Positions 16,988-25,909 of a stretch of 64,000 nt of DNA are shown here, in pieces. Positions within the stretch are counted from its first letter, which is position 1; each line of letters opens with the position of its first letter. The notes beneath the pieces are model-generated. The model was not told the DNA's origin, ran no database searches, and was given only the letters and a program-made list of their open reading frames with translations. The position numbers were made by a program, and so were the translations under genes. The DNA lies in contig NZ_JAUSUI010000004.1 of assembly GCF_030813495.1 (NCBI RefSeq), positions 62,001 to 126,000 of the forward strand, in the 5' to 3' direction. This DNA comes from Ancylobacter polymorphus. GTDB lineage: Bacteria > Pseudomonadota > Alphaproteobacteria > Rhizobiales > Xanthobacteraceae.

Positions 16988-18672
16988 GACGGCAACCCGT
17001 CGATGCGGCGCTTCTCGTCGCCTTCATGCGCGCTCTCGCACAGTCCGCGCGCGGACGTGGGGCACTCAGCATCGCCATCATCATTGGCGGGGCGATGGTG
17101 GAAAGCATCGGGCTGATTCTTCTCATCCCGGTCCTGCAGTTGCTCACCGACCGTGAGGGGCTCGTCTCCCTCTGGTTCGCCGAGTGGCGCCGCGAAAGCC
17201 TGTTGCTGCTCCTTCTCGCGGCTTTCCTGCTGGCGATGACGGCGCGGGCCTTTCTCCTCTATGCGCGCGACCGGCTGTTATGGCGGGTGGAGAACGACTT
17301 CGTCGACGGCCAGCGCGCGCAATTGATGCAGGGGCTGGCCTCGGCGCGCTGGGCGTCGCTCGCCTCGGTGCGCCATGCGGAAATCCAGAGCGTCCTGTCG
17401 ACGGAGATGATCCGTCTGGCGACGGCTGTCCGGCTGTTCGTGCAGATCGGCGTGGCCGCGCTGCTGGTGTTGGTGCAGGGCGGGCTGGCCGTCTATGTGG
17501 CGCCGGTTCTGGCCGGCACCCTGCTCGCGACAGCGGCCGCGGCGGGCTTCGCCTTTTCCGGCCTGCAGCGGGCCGGCGCCCTGGGACACGATCTGGCCCG
17601 CACCGGCCTTAACCAGATGCAGGCGATGGGAAGTCTCCTGTCGGGACTCAAGGCGGCGCTGGCGCAGAACCTTCAATACCGCTTCCTGCGCGAATTTCGC
17701 GACACGCTCAGCGAGGCACGCGACAACCGTCGGCGCTTCTCCGAACGGCAGGCGCGGCTCCGGCTGGTGTTCGGCATCGGTTCGGCCGCCTGCGCCTGCC
17801 TGGTGGTGGCAGGTGGCGCGCTGGTGCTGGAGATGCCGACGCCGGCGCTGATCCTGCTCGTGCTGATCTGCGCCCGTCTCGCCGGCCCGGTGCTGAACCT
17901 GCAGCAGGCGATGCAGCAGTTCGCCTATTACCTGCCCTCCTTCGCCGCCGTCGAGGCCCTGGAGGTGCAGATGGAGGCTCCCGCTGCGGGGGCGGTGGAA
18001 GCTCAGCGGATCCTGCCGGGGGCGGTCGAACTGCGGGCGGTGCGTCGGCTCCATGGCGAAGGGGCCGGCCTCGCCGGGGTCGATCTCGTCATTAACCCGA
18101 GCGAACGGATCGCGGTCACCGGCGCCTCGGGCGCGGGCAAGACGACGATGCTCGACGTGCTGGCCGGGCTGACGGCGCCGGACAGGGGTGCGGTTGTGGT
18201 GGGCGGCGCCACGCTTGATGTCGCTGCCCTGCCAGCCTGGCGTGACAGTGTCGCCTATGTCGTGCAGGAACCCTATCTGTTCCGCGACAGCGTGCGCGCC
18301 AATGTGACGGCCGATGCACCCTGTGACGACGCCGCGATCTGGTCGGTGCTTGAGCTTGTGGGTGTCGACACGCTGGTGCGGCGCCTGGAGGGCGGGATCG
18401 ACACGCTTATCGGCGAAGGCGGTGCCGTGCTCTCCGGCGGCGAACGCCAGCGTCTGGCCCTTGCCCGCGCCATTTTGCGGCGTCCGCGCCTGCTCATGCT
18501 CGACGAGGCCACCAACGCTCTCGACCTGCCCTCGGAGAGGCGTCTGCTGCAACATCTCTTTGCCCTCGATCCGAGCCCGGCCGTGCTGATGGTGACGCAC
18601 AGGCGCGAGAATCTGGACCTGTTCGACCGGGTTCTGGAGATGCGGGAGGGGCGGCTGCTGCCCTTGGGATGA
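16984..18672 (+). CDS. ABC exporter, fused permease and ATPase
   Basis: The product is 562 aa from the GTG at 16984, which overlaps the previous TGA (GTGA). The N-terminal ~330 residues carry the six-helix exporter core, beginning with ALSIAIIIGGAMVESIGLILLIPVL. The ATPase half has Walker A GASGAGKTT (~379-387), a Q-loop (VQEPYLFRD), signature LSGGERQRLALARA (~484), Walker B LLMLDEAT (~505) and the switch histidine in VMVTHRREN. It resembles lipid, peptide or oligosaccharide exporters that act as homodimers in the inner membrane. No peptidase C39 domain is present. Coupling to the nucleotidyltransferase gene suggests that they share a substrate, but no precursor peptide gene is obvious nearby. 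Confidence 0.85.
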   Translation: MRRQPVDAALLVAFMRALAQSARGRGALSIAIIIGGAMVESIGLILLIPVLQLLTDREGLVSLWFAEWRRESLLLLLLAAFLLAMTARAFLLYARDRLLWRVENDFVDGQRAQLMQGLASARWASLASVRHAEIQSVLSTEMIRLATAVRLFVQIGVAALLVLVQGGLAVYVAPVLAGTLLATAAAAGFAFSGLQRAGALGHDLARTGLNQMQAMGSLLSGLKAALAQNLQYRFLREFRDTLSEARDNRRRFSERQARLRLVFGIGSAACACLVVAGGALVLEMPTPALILLVLICARLAGPVLNLQQAMQQFAYYLPSFAAVEALEVQMEAPAAGAVEAQRILPGAVELRAVRRLHGEGAGLAGVDLVINPSERIAVTGASGAGKTTMLDVLAGLTAPDRGAVVVGGATLDVAALPAWRDSVAYVVQEPYLFRDSVRANVTADAPCDDAAIWSVLELVGVDTLVRRLEGGIDTLIGEGGAVLSGGERQRLALARAILRRPRLLMLDEATNALDLPSERRLLQHLFALDPSPAVLMVTHRRENLDLFDRVLEMREGRLLPLG

Positions 18673-18752
18673 GATCGTCGGTCATTCTCCGGATGTTGCG
18701 ATGCAGCATTCTGACCGCTACGTTGCCGGCCCCGGTTCCAGAAGGCGCGCCC

Positions 18753-19901
18753 ATGCCCTCCAAGATCCCGTCTCCCGCATCGGCATCCGGCTCGACCACC
18801 GCCCTGAAGCCGCGGCTCGGGGGCCGGCGGCGGTCTCAGCCGAGCGCGGCGCACGAGTCGAAGGCGGGACAGGCCCCCGTTTCGGCGCGCGGCCCGGTGC
18901 GGGTCGAACTCGCCCTGCAGGGCGGCGGCTCGCATGGCGCCTTCACCTGGGGCGTGCTCGATCGGCTGCTCGAAGAGGACTGGCTCAGTATCGAGGGTGT
19001 TTCCGGCACTTCCGCCGGGGCGATGAATGCGGCGGTATTGGCGGACGGTTTTGCTGCCGGCGGTCGGGAGGGCGCACGGGCGGCGCTCGACGCCTTCTGG
19101 CATTATGTCGCCGAGGCGGCCCGCTTCAGCCCGTTTCAGCGCGGCCCGCTCGATGTGCTGCTCGGGCGCTGGACACTCGACCATTCGCCGCTCTTCGTCA
19201 CCATGGACCTGATGTCGCGGCTGTACTCGCCCTACGATCTCAACCCGACCGGCGCTAACCCGCTGCGCGCGGTGCTGGAAAAGGCGATCGACTTCGAGCG
19301 GCTGCGGGCCTCGCCGATCAAGCTGTTCATCACCGCCACCAATGTGCGTACCGGGCGCGGCCGGGTGTTCCGCAATGCCGAGATCACGCCCGAGGTGCTG
19401 CTGGCTTCCGCCTGCCTGCCCACCCTGTTCCAGGCGGTGGAAATCGACGGCGACAGCTATTGGGACGGCGGCTATTCCGGCAACCCGACCATGACGCCGC
19501 TGGTACGGGAACTCGCATCGGAGGACACCATCCTCGTTCCGATCAATCCGGTGGAACGCCCCGGCACGCCGCGCACCGCCTATGAGATCCTCAACCGGCT
19601 GAACGAAGTCTCGTTCAATTCCGTGCTGATCAAGGAGCTGCGCATGATCGCCCTGCTGCGGCAGGTGGCTGATCCCGGCAATTGCGAGGGCGCGCATTGG
19701 GCGCGGATGCGCATCCATGTCGTGCCCAATGGCGTGGTCGATCAGCTCGGCTATTCCTCCAAGCTGAATGCCGAACGCGAATTCCTCGCCATGCTCCGGG
19801 AGGAGGGGCGCAAGGCGGCCGACGCCTTCCTCAAGGCCGATGGCGCCAATATCGGCAGATGTTCCTCGGTCGATCTCGACGCGCTGCTTGACGGCGTGTG
19901 A
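18753..19901 (+). CDS. Patatin-like phospholipase
   Basis: The product is 382 aa from the ATG at 18753, with GAAGG at 18741-18745. An upstream in-frame ATG (18669) has a poorer context and overlaps the ABC gene. The first ~45 residues are a low-complexity, Pro/Ser-rich, basic stretch. The patatin fold follows: oxyanion loop GGGSHGAF (~56), nucleophile GTSAG (serine near 87) and the catalytic aspartate in YWDGGYSGNP (~237). The expected activity is acyl hydrolysis of lipids through a Ser-Asp dyad. It has no obvious signal peptide. Direction and 80-bp spacing allow read-through from the exporter gene, but a functional link is unproven. Confidence 0.85.
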   Translation: MPSKIPSPASASGSTTALKPRLGGRRRSQPSAAHESKAGQAPVSARGPVRVELALQGGGSHGAFTWGVLDRLLEEDWLSIEGVSGTSAGAMNAAVLADGFAAGGREGARAALDAFWHYVAEAARFSPFQRGPLDVLLGRWTLDHSPLFVTMDLMSRLYSPYDLNPTGANPLRAVLEKAIDFERLRASPIKLFITATNVRTGRGRVFRNAEITPEVLLASACLPTLFQAVEIDGDSYWDGGYSGNPTMTPLVRELASEDTILVPINPVERPGTPRTAYEILNRLNEVSFNSVLIKELRMIALLRQVADPGNCEGAHWARMRIHVVPNGVVDQLGYSSKLNAEREFLAMLREEGRKAADAFLKADGANIGRCSSVDLDALLDGV

Positions 19902-20015
19902 GGCGCTGCCCGGCTTGCCATGGCCGGCGCCGGGGTGGCACCTAGGGTTGACCGGGCGCCGTGCGCCAAGGATGTCATGCAAAAGGGTGCCTTGAGGCGC
20001 CGAGGCGGAGTGACC

Positions 20016-21221
20016 ATGCCGGCGATCGAGATTTCGGGTCTGCTCACCTTCACGATCGCCATCGTGGTGTTTTTCACCGGTTCCGGCATCAACCGGGCGA
20101 TACCGCCGCTCGGCCGGTTCAACATCCCCGAGGCGGTGACCGGCGGGCTGCTGGCGGCGCTGGCGACGCTGATCGCCTACCGCGTCTTCGACACCGCCAT
20201 CGTGTTCGATCTCGCCGCGCGGGACATGCTGCTGCTGTATTTCTTCACCGGCATCGGCCTCAATGCCCGGCTCGACGACCTGCTGGCCGGCGGGCGGCCC
20301 TTGCTGATCCTGCTCGCGCTCACCGTCCTCTATCTCGTCATCCAGAACCTGATCGCCCTCGGTGCCGTCAGCCTGCTCGACCTGCCGGAGGGGCTTGCCG
20401 TCTTCCTCGGCTCGGCCTCGCTGATCGGCGGGCATGGCACCACCATCGCCTGGGCACCGCTGATCGCGGAGCGCTTCGGCGTCGCCAATGCGCTGGAGGT
20501 GGGCATCGCCGTGGCGACGCTCGGCCTCGTGCTGGCGAGCCTCGCCGGCGGGCCCATCGCCCGCTATCTCATCGCCCGCCACCATCTCAGGAGCGAGCCG
20601 GGTCAGGAGGCGATCGTCGGCCTGCCAAAGCCGGTAAACGAGCGGGCCGACGACGACATCAGCCATGTCAGTCTGCTGCGCACCGTGCTGGTGCTCAACG
20701 TCGCCATCCTCATCGCCTTCGGGCTTGAGGAGGCGGTGGAGTGGACGGGGCTGAAGCTGCCCATGTTCGTGGTATGCCTGCTGGTCGGCATTGCGCTCAC
20801 CAACACGGTGCCGCGCCTGTTGCCGCGCCTTGCCTGGCCCACCCGGACGCGGGCGCTGGCGCTGGTCTCCGATCTCGCGCTGAACATCTTCCTCGCCATG
20901 TCGCTGATGAGCATGCAGCTGTGGAGCATTGGCGGGCTGGGCCTCGCGCTGGTGCTGGTGCTGGCAGTGCAGACGGTGGCGGCGGTGGCCTATATCGTCT
21001 TCGTGGTGTTCCCGGCGATGGGGCGCGACTATCAGGCGGCGGTGATCTCCGCCGGCTTCACCGGCATCAGCCTCGGGGCGACGCCGACCGCCATCGCCAA
21101 TATGACGGCGGTGACCAAGGCGCATGGGCCTTCGCCCCGCGCCTTCATCATCCTGCCGCTGGTCTCGGCCTTCTTCATCGACATCATCAACGCGGCGGCG
21201 ATCGGCTTCCTCGCGCGCTGA
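20016..21221 (+). CDS. gltS: Sodium/glutamate symporter, GltS family
   Basis: The product is 401 aa. The start is the ATG at 20016 (MPAIEISGLL), preceded by GAGGCGGAG. The protein has about ten to twelve hydrophobic helices. Family hallmarks are FFTGIGLNARLDDLL in the first half, LGSASLIGGHGTTIAWAP (the conserved GGHGT loop) and, in the second half, SAGFTGISLGATPTAIANM. GltS proteins take up glutamate with sodium across the inner membrane. The specificity here is inferred from family membership only. It stands alone, 9 bp short of the convergent hydrolase gene. Confidence 0.88.
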   Translation: MPAIEISGLLTFTIAIVVFFTGSGINRAIPPLGRFNIPEAVTGGLLAALATLIAYRVFDTAIVFDLAARDMLLLYFFTGIGLNARLDDLLAGGRPLLILLALTVLYLVIQNLIALGAVSLLDLPEGLAVFLGSASLIGGHGTTIAWAPLIAERFGVANALEVGIAVATLGLVLASLAGGPIARYLIARHHLRSEPGQEAIVGLPKPVNERADDDISHVSLLRTVLVLNVAILIAFGLEEAVEWTGLKLPMFVVCLLVGIALTNTVPRLLPRLAWPTRTRALALVSDLALNIFLAMSLMSMQLWSIGGLGLALVLVLAVQTVAAVAYIVFVVFPAMGRDYQAAVISAGFTGISLGATPTAIANMTAVTKAHGPSPRAFIILPLVSAFFIDIINAAAIGFLAR

Positions 21222-21230
21222 AGCGGCGGC

Positions 21231-22448
21231 TCAGTCCGCCGCCGGGTCCTCGACCGTCTCGCTGAGCGTCTGGCCGAAGCGTTCGACCTGGCCCTGATAG
21301 GTGCGCCTCGTCTTGGGGTCGATGACGGCGATCGGCGCGCTGAGCGCGAGGCCGGCGGCGCTGCCGACCGTCTGGCCGACCCCGATGGCGCCGGCGGCGA
21401 TGCGGTCGCCGAGACTGATTTCGGAATCGGTGACGGTCTGCCCGTTCACCAGCCGCTGGCCGATGAGCTGCACCACTTCCGGCGAGGAGGCGAAGCGGCC
21501 GTGATTGAGCGAATCGCCGCCGCGCATGGCGGTGAGATCGATCACCACGATGCCGGATTTCTCCAGATCGGCGTAGTATTTCTGGGTGTCGATCAGCCCC
21601 AGCCGGTCCACGCCGCCGGCGATGCGGCGCGAGACCTGCAGCGCCCGGTCGTCCTGCGACACGAACAGGGTGAAGCGCGCCTGCGGCCCGTTCAGCGCCC
21701 GCCATTGCGAGGCGAACACGTCGACATCCACATCGGGAGAGGCGAGGATGACGTTGCGGATCTTGGCCGGCAGCTTGCCGCGCCGGATCGCCATCTGCCG
21801 CAGGCTTTCCATGGCGAGCCACGCCCCCATGGAATGGGCCATGATGGTCACATCCTCGACGCGCGGATCGCTGGCGACCTGCCACACGGTCTCCTCGAAG
21901 GCGTCGCGCGAGAAGATCGTGCTTTCGCGGTCGAAGAGATAGTCGAACACCCGGGCGCGGGAGGGCCAGGTGAACAGAACCGGCGCCACCTCCGACCCCG
22001 AATCATGCACGATCTGGGCGAAGCGGTAGACGGCGTCTTCGAAGCGGTTGTTGAAGCCGTGGACGAAGATCAGCACCCGCCGGCTCGGCGGCAGGTGGCT
22101 GTCGAGCCAGCCCTTCGCCGCCTTCACATTGGGCAGCGGTTTGACTGAGAGCGTGGCGAAGTCGGTTTCCGGGTTGGGCGGCAGGCGGCGCGGCCATTGC
22201 ACTTCGCCGATCTGGCGGCGGCTGTCCGGCGGGATGGAGACGGTGAAGGCATCGAGCGACACGCCCGCGCCGCGCTCGCCGGTGTAGAGGATGCCGGCGT
22301 CGGTGGAGGGTTCGCGCGTGGTGGCGACGAGCAGGTCGACCTTGGTGGTGTCGGGCGCGGCGGCCTCGACAGGGGTGAGCACGCCCACCGGCCGGTTCGA
22401 GCATCCCGCGCACAAGGCGAGGACCAACGCAACGATGACAAGACGCAT
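21231..22448 (-). CDS. Lipoprotein alpha/beta hydrolase, DUF900 family
   Basis: The product is 405 aa. The N-terminus is a lipoprotein signal with lipobox LCAGC (lipidated cysteine near residue 15). DUF900-type features follow: LLVATTREPS, a VLIFVHGFNNRFEDAVYR segment with the HGFN oxyanion motif, the nucleophile in MAHSMGAW (serine near 205), SPDVDVDVF, and a late catalytic-type histidine in SLNHGRF. The C-terminal ~70 residues are a low-hydrophobicity tail. It is probably a periplasmic, membrane-anchored esterase or lipase of unknown substrate. It faces gltS tail to tail. Confidence 0.8.
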   Translation of the reverse strand: MRLVIVALVLALCAGCSNRPVGVLTPVEAAAPDTTKVDLLVATTREPSTDAGILYTGERGAGVSLDAFTVSIPPDSRRQIGEVQWPRRLPPNPETDFATLSVKPLPNVKAAKGWLDSHLPPSRRVLIFVHGFNNRFEDAVYRFAQIVHDSGSEVAPVLFTWPSRARVFDYLFDRESTIFSRDAFEETVWQVASDPRVEDVTIMAHSMGAWLAMESLRQMAIRRGKLPAKIRNVILASPDVDVDVFASQWRALNGPQARFTLFVSQDDRALQVSRRIAGGVDRLGLIDTQKYYADLEKSGIVVIDLTAMRGGDSLNHGRFASSPEVVQLIGQRLVNGQTVTDSEISLGDRIAAGAIGVGQTVGSAAGLALSAPIAVIDPKTRRTYQGQVERFGQTLSETVEDPAAD

Positions 22449-22549
22449 TCAGCCTCCGCAGGCCCCAGCCTGTGCCGAGCGCCAGCATTAGCGCGGCACC
22501 GTGTCAAAGGCGAGTCGTGGACGCGCCGCGCCGCCGACCGCTGAGCCCC

Positions 22550-24043
22550 TCAGGGGGACGGTGCGGCTGCTGGTTCCGGTGTCGCGCTGGCCGCCGGAGG
22601 GGGCATGATGCGGTCGTTCATGTAAGAGAAGAACGGGTTGGACGACATGCGCACCAGCGCATCGAGGCTGACGATCAGCGCGCCGCGCTCGCCCCGCACC
22701 GCCATTGCCCCGAGCTCAAGCCCGAAATTGTCCTTCGGATCGGGATGCGACCCGTACAGCCCGTCCTCAGGCGGGAAGGGCAGGGCGACATGGGACAGCG
22801 AATAGACATCGGGCGGGTAGAACAGGCCGAGCGGCCGCACCGTCTCCTCGGTGCTGCCGGCGGGGATGGCATGCTCGATCACCTGGTCCGAACCGGCATC
22901 CTCATTGGTGATGATCACGGTGCGGAAGCTGCGCGGCAGCGGCGGCAGCAGGCGCAGCAGCGCCGAATAGGATGTCGCGCGCAGCAGGGGGCCGAGCTTG
23001 GTGTTGCGGTTGATGTCGAACAGCACCAGTTCGCTGCCATTGGCGGGCAACTGGCCGTACAGCGCATCGATGATGGCGCGGGTCGAAACCGTGAAGTCCA
23101 TCACCGACTGGAAGGTGAGCGTCGGCGCCAGATCCTTCAGCCGCCCGGCCCGCGCCTCGGCGGTGATGGAGGCTTGCAGCGCCCGTGTGAGACGGTGCGA
23201 CTGCACGGCGCCGTTCACCGGGAAGCTGTTGTACTTGAACGGATTGAACTCCGGCACGATGCCGAGCCACGCGGCCTTGTCGAAGGCCGGCAGCCAGGCC
23301 GGCAACGCCGCCAGCCCGGCGAAGCGGGCGAAGCGGGTAATGCCGATCATCGGCGAGATCAGCACCAGCCGGTCCGGACGGACGAGTTTGTCGTCGCCGA
23401 GCGCGTCGAGCGCGTATTTCAGCGCCAGCGCCCCGCCATTGGAAAAGCCGACGATTTCCAAAGGCTTGCCCGGCGCGCGGGCGGCGGCTTCGCGCATGGC
23501 GAGGCGCGTGGCGGCGAGCCAGTCCTCCCACTCGGCGGCGGTGAGCCCCGCCGGCACCGTGCCATGGCCGGGCAGGCGCGGGGCGATGACCAGGAAGCCA
23601 TTGGCGAGATAGCGCCGGGCGACATGGCGCAGGCTGTAGGGCGAATCGGTGAGCCCGTGCAGCAGCACGACCACGCCCACCGGCGCGCCTTCGGGCGCCA
23701 GCTCATAGGAGCGGTTGAAATCGTGCGACAGGCGGGGCGGATAGACCACGCTGCCGGCGAAGTAGCGGTTGGAGGGAACCCGGTCCTCCTCCGGCAGCGT
23801 CTGCACGACTTCGCGGGTCACGTCGGCGAACAGCTTGTCCTCGCGGGCGAGGTAGGCGCGCCAGTCGGCCTTGTCGAGCTCGGCGACGCTCATCTCCTCC
23901 GGCACGAAGGTGTGCCAGGGTTCCAGCGGCGCGCCGCTCTGGGCGAACCAGACGCGCGAGCCGAGAAAGGCGACGAACAGCACCAGCACCAGCACGCCGG
24001 CCCATTTGAGGGCCCTGCGCAGAAGCTTGAGAACTGTGTTCAT
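22550..24043 (-). CDS. Membrane-anchored alpha/beta hydrolase
   Basis: The product is 497 aa. One N-terminal helix (~14-30, WAGVLVLVLFVAFLG) probably anchors it with the body in the periplasm. The hydrolase core has VVLLHGLTDSPYS, nucleophile elbow GFSNGG (serine near 199) and a long cap region. The C-terminus is Pro/Ala-rich. The substrate is unknown. Its ATG overlaps the stop of the upstream AI-2E family gene by 4 bp (ATGA), so the two are translated from one message. Confidence 0.8.
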   Translation of the reverse strand: MNTVLKLLRRALKWAGVLVLVLFVAFLGSRVWFAQSGAPLEPWHTFVPEEMSVAELDKADWRAYLAREDKLFADVTREVVQTLPEEDRVPSNRYFAGSVVYPPRLSHDFNRSYELAPEGAPVGVVVLLHGLTDSPYSLRHVARRYLANGFLVIAPRLPGHGTVPAGLTAAEWEDWLAATRLAMREAAARAPGKPLEIVGFSNGGALALKYALDALGDDKLVRPDRLVLISPMIGITRFARFAGLAALPAWLPAFDKAAWLGIVPEFNPFKYNSFPVNGAVQSHRLTRALQASITAEARAGRLKDLAPTLTFQSVMDFTVSTRAIIDALYGQLPANGSELVLFDINRNTKLGPLLRATSYSALLRLLPPLPRSFRTVIITNEDAGSDQVIEHAIPAGSTEETVRPLGLFYPPDVYSLSHVALPFPPEDGLYGSHPDPKDNFGLELGAMAVRGERGALIVSLDALVRMSSNPFFSYMNDRIMPPPAASATPEPAAAPSP

Positions 24044-25071
24044 GGGCGGACCTCGGGTTCCTCGCGGCCGGACAGCAACCGGGCGATCCAGCGTGTGCCG
24101 TCCCCTTCTTCACAGAAGGTGAGCGCGGCGATGACCAGCGGCACGCCGATGAAGGCGCCGGACAGGCCCCACATGAACGCCCAGAAGAACACGGCGAACA
24201 GCACGAGGAAGGGCGAGATGGCGAGCGCCTTTCCGGCGACGCGCGGCTCGATATAGCTGCCGCTGAAGAACTGGATGACGTTCATGGCGAGGAACACCGC
24301 CACCGCCGTTTCCCACGCGCCGAACTGCGCCAGGGCGAAGAAGGTCGGCAGCAGCGTCGCCACGAGCGGGCCGATGAAGGGGATGTAATTGAGCGCGAAG
24401 GCGATGACACCGAAGGCCAGCGCGAGATCGAGACCCATGCCGGCGGACAGCGCCCAGACGAACAGGCCGGTGAGCAGGCTCATCACCGTGCGCACCATCA
24501 TATAGGTGCGGAACTTCGCCGCCGTCGCCGCGCTGGCCCGCACGAGGCGCCGGCCGGTGTCGCCCGCTTCCGCCACCAGCTTGGTGCGGACGATGTCGAC
24601 CTCCAGCAGGCCGAGCATGACGAAGATCAGCGTGACCACGCCGAAGCCCAGCATGCCGTTGAGCCGCCCGGCGAGCCCTTGAAACGTGCCGATCAGCCAG
24701 CTGGCGTTGAACGTGTCGGCCAGCATGCCGGCGGAATAGAGCCCCATTTCTTCGAGCTGCGCCGCCGTCTCGCTGTAGATCGCCTGGAAGCGCCCGGCAT
24801 TGGCGATGAGCCAGCGGCCGGCCTGGCTGAAGCCCCAGATGGTGACATAGCCGAGCAGGGCCAGCGCGAGGATGGTGAGGACCAGCGTCACCATCATCGC
24901 CAGCAGCGCCGGCACGCGCTGCTGCAGCCGCTGCTGCAGCGGCCAGACAAGGGCGATGATGAACAGGGCGAACGCCACCGGCGCCACCACGGAGCGTGCG
25001 AGATAAATCGCCCCGGCCGCGAGAATGAACGCGCAGATACCGAGCGGGAGGCGGAGCGCGCCGAGCGTCAT
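24040..25071 (-). CDS. AI-2E family transporter (UPF0118 permease)
   Basis: The product is 343 aa from the ATG at 25071; a TTG nine codons upstream is possible but weak. It has about seven to eight membrane helices. The family pattern is a first pair of helices, a long amphipathic central region (IANAGRFQAIYSETAAQLEE), then LNYIPFIGPLVATLLPTFFAL and SPFLVLFAVFFWAFMWGLSG, which includes the conserved P-F-I/L-G-P loop. Named after E. coli TqsA, but members also act as ion antiporters or have unknown roles, so autoinducer export should not be assumed. Forms an operon with the overlapping hydrolase. Confidence 0.88.
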   Translation of the reverse strand: MTLGALRLPLGICAFILAAGAIYLARSVVAPVAFALFIIALVWPLQQRLQQRVPALLAMMVTLVLTILALALLGYVTIWGFSQAGRWLIANAGRFQAIYSETAAQLEEMGLYSAGMLADTFNASWLIGTFQGLAGRLNGMLGFGVVTLIFVMLGLLEVDIVRTKLVAEAGDTGRRLVRASAATAAKFRTYMMVRTVMSLLTGLFVWALSAGMGLDLALAFGVIAFALNYIPFIGPLVATLLPTFFALAQFGAWETAVAVFLAMNVIQFFSGSYIEPRVAGKALAISPFLVLFAVFFWAFMWGLSGAFIGVPLVIAALTFCEEGDGTRWIARLLSGREEPEVRP

Positions 25072-25316
25072 GGGAGCTTTCGTGAAAGATGGCGACAACG
25101 TGACATGCGGGATAACACGCCGCGCCGCCTTGGGAAATCCGCCAGGGCCGGGGTGACCACGCTTCGCTGACGCAAGGGCAGAGACGCCGTCGGCGCGCGC
25201 CGCGACAAGGCGGGTTAAATTGGCTGAGACGATGGTCTATCTTGCCGTCCTCGGCGGGGGCGGCGATGGGGGCGCCCCGGCCCAAACAGAACAGCCGGCC
25301 AGTTCGGGGGGATAGG

Positions 25317-25856
25317 ATGGGGGGGCTTCTCGCCTTCAGCCGTTTCGTTGACGGGTTCAACGAGAAGTTCGGCCGCATCGCCGATTACTGCGTGCTGTTC
25401 GCCTGTCTCGTCAGCGCCGGCAACGCCACGGTGCGCTACCTCTTCAGCTATTCCACCAACGGCCTGCTGGAAGTGCAGTGGTATCTGTTCGGCGCCGTGG
25501 TGCTGCTGGGCGCCCCCTACACGCTGAAGCGCAACGAGCATGTGCGGGTCGATCTCGTCTACATGGCGGTGTCGCCGCGCGTGCGGCTGTGGATCGACAC
25601 GCTGGGCTTCCTGCTGGTGCTGATCCCGGCCGGCCTCTATCTCACCTGGCTGAGCTTCCCCTTCTTCTGGCAGTCCTTCGAGGCCAGCGAAGTCTCGCAG
25701 AATGCCGGCGGGCTGATCCTGTGGCCGGCCAAGCTGCTGCTGCCGCTCGGCTTCGCGCTGCTCACCGTGCAGGGGCTCTCCGAACTCATCAAGCGCATCG
25801 CTGCGCTGTCGGGCGTGCTCGACATCTCGACCGACTACGAGAAGCCGCTCCAGTAG
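25317..25856 (+). CDS. dctQ: TRAP transporter small permease (DctQ type)
   Basis: The product is 179 aa. The ATG at 25317 follows a run of six G ending at 25311 that may act as the Shine-Dalgarno; an ATG at 25242 is upstream. It has four membrane helices, with NGLLEVQWYLFGAVVLLGA and KRNEHVRVDLVY, the family's conserved helix-2 to helix-3 region (R-x-x-E-H-x-R-V-D). It pairs with the large permease 53 bp downstream. The third TRAP component, the periplasmic solute-binding protein, is not encoded on either side. Seven G at 25319-25325 follow the start directly. Confidence 0.88.
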   Translation: MGGLLAFSRFVDGFNEKFGRIADYCVLFACLVSAGNATVRYLFSYSTNGLLEVQWYLFGAVVLLGAPYTLKRNEHVRVDLVYMAVSPRVRLWIDTLGFLLVLIPAGLYLTWLSFPFFWQSFEASEVSQNAGGLILWPAKLLLPLGFALLTVQGLSELIKRIAALSGVLDISTDYEKPLQ

Positions 25857-25909
25857 GAGCGGCACGACACCCCGCTGTTCCGCCCCCCTATCCGACGCGC
25901 GAGCCCCGC

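Noticed and set aside
24040..25071. Autoinducer-2 exporter as a functional claim
   Set aside because: The family name is historical; members have several roles and no quorum-sensing gene is nearby.
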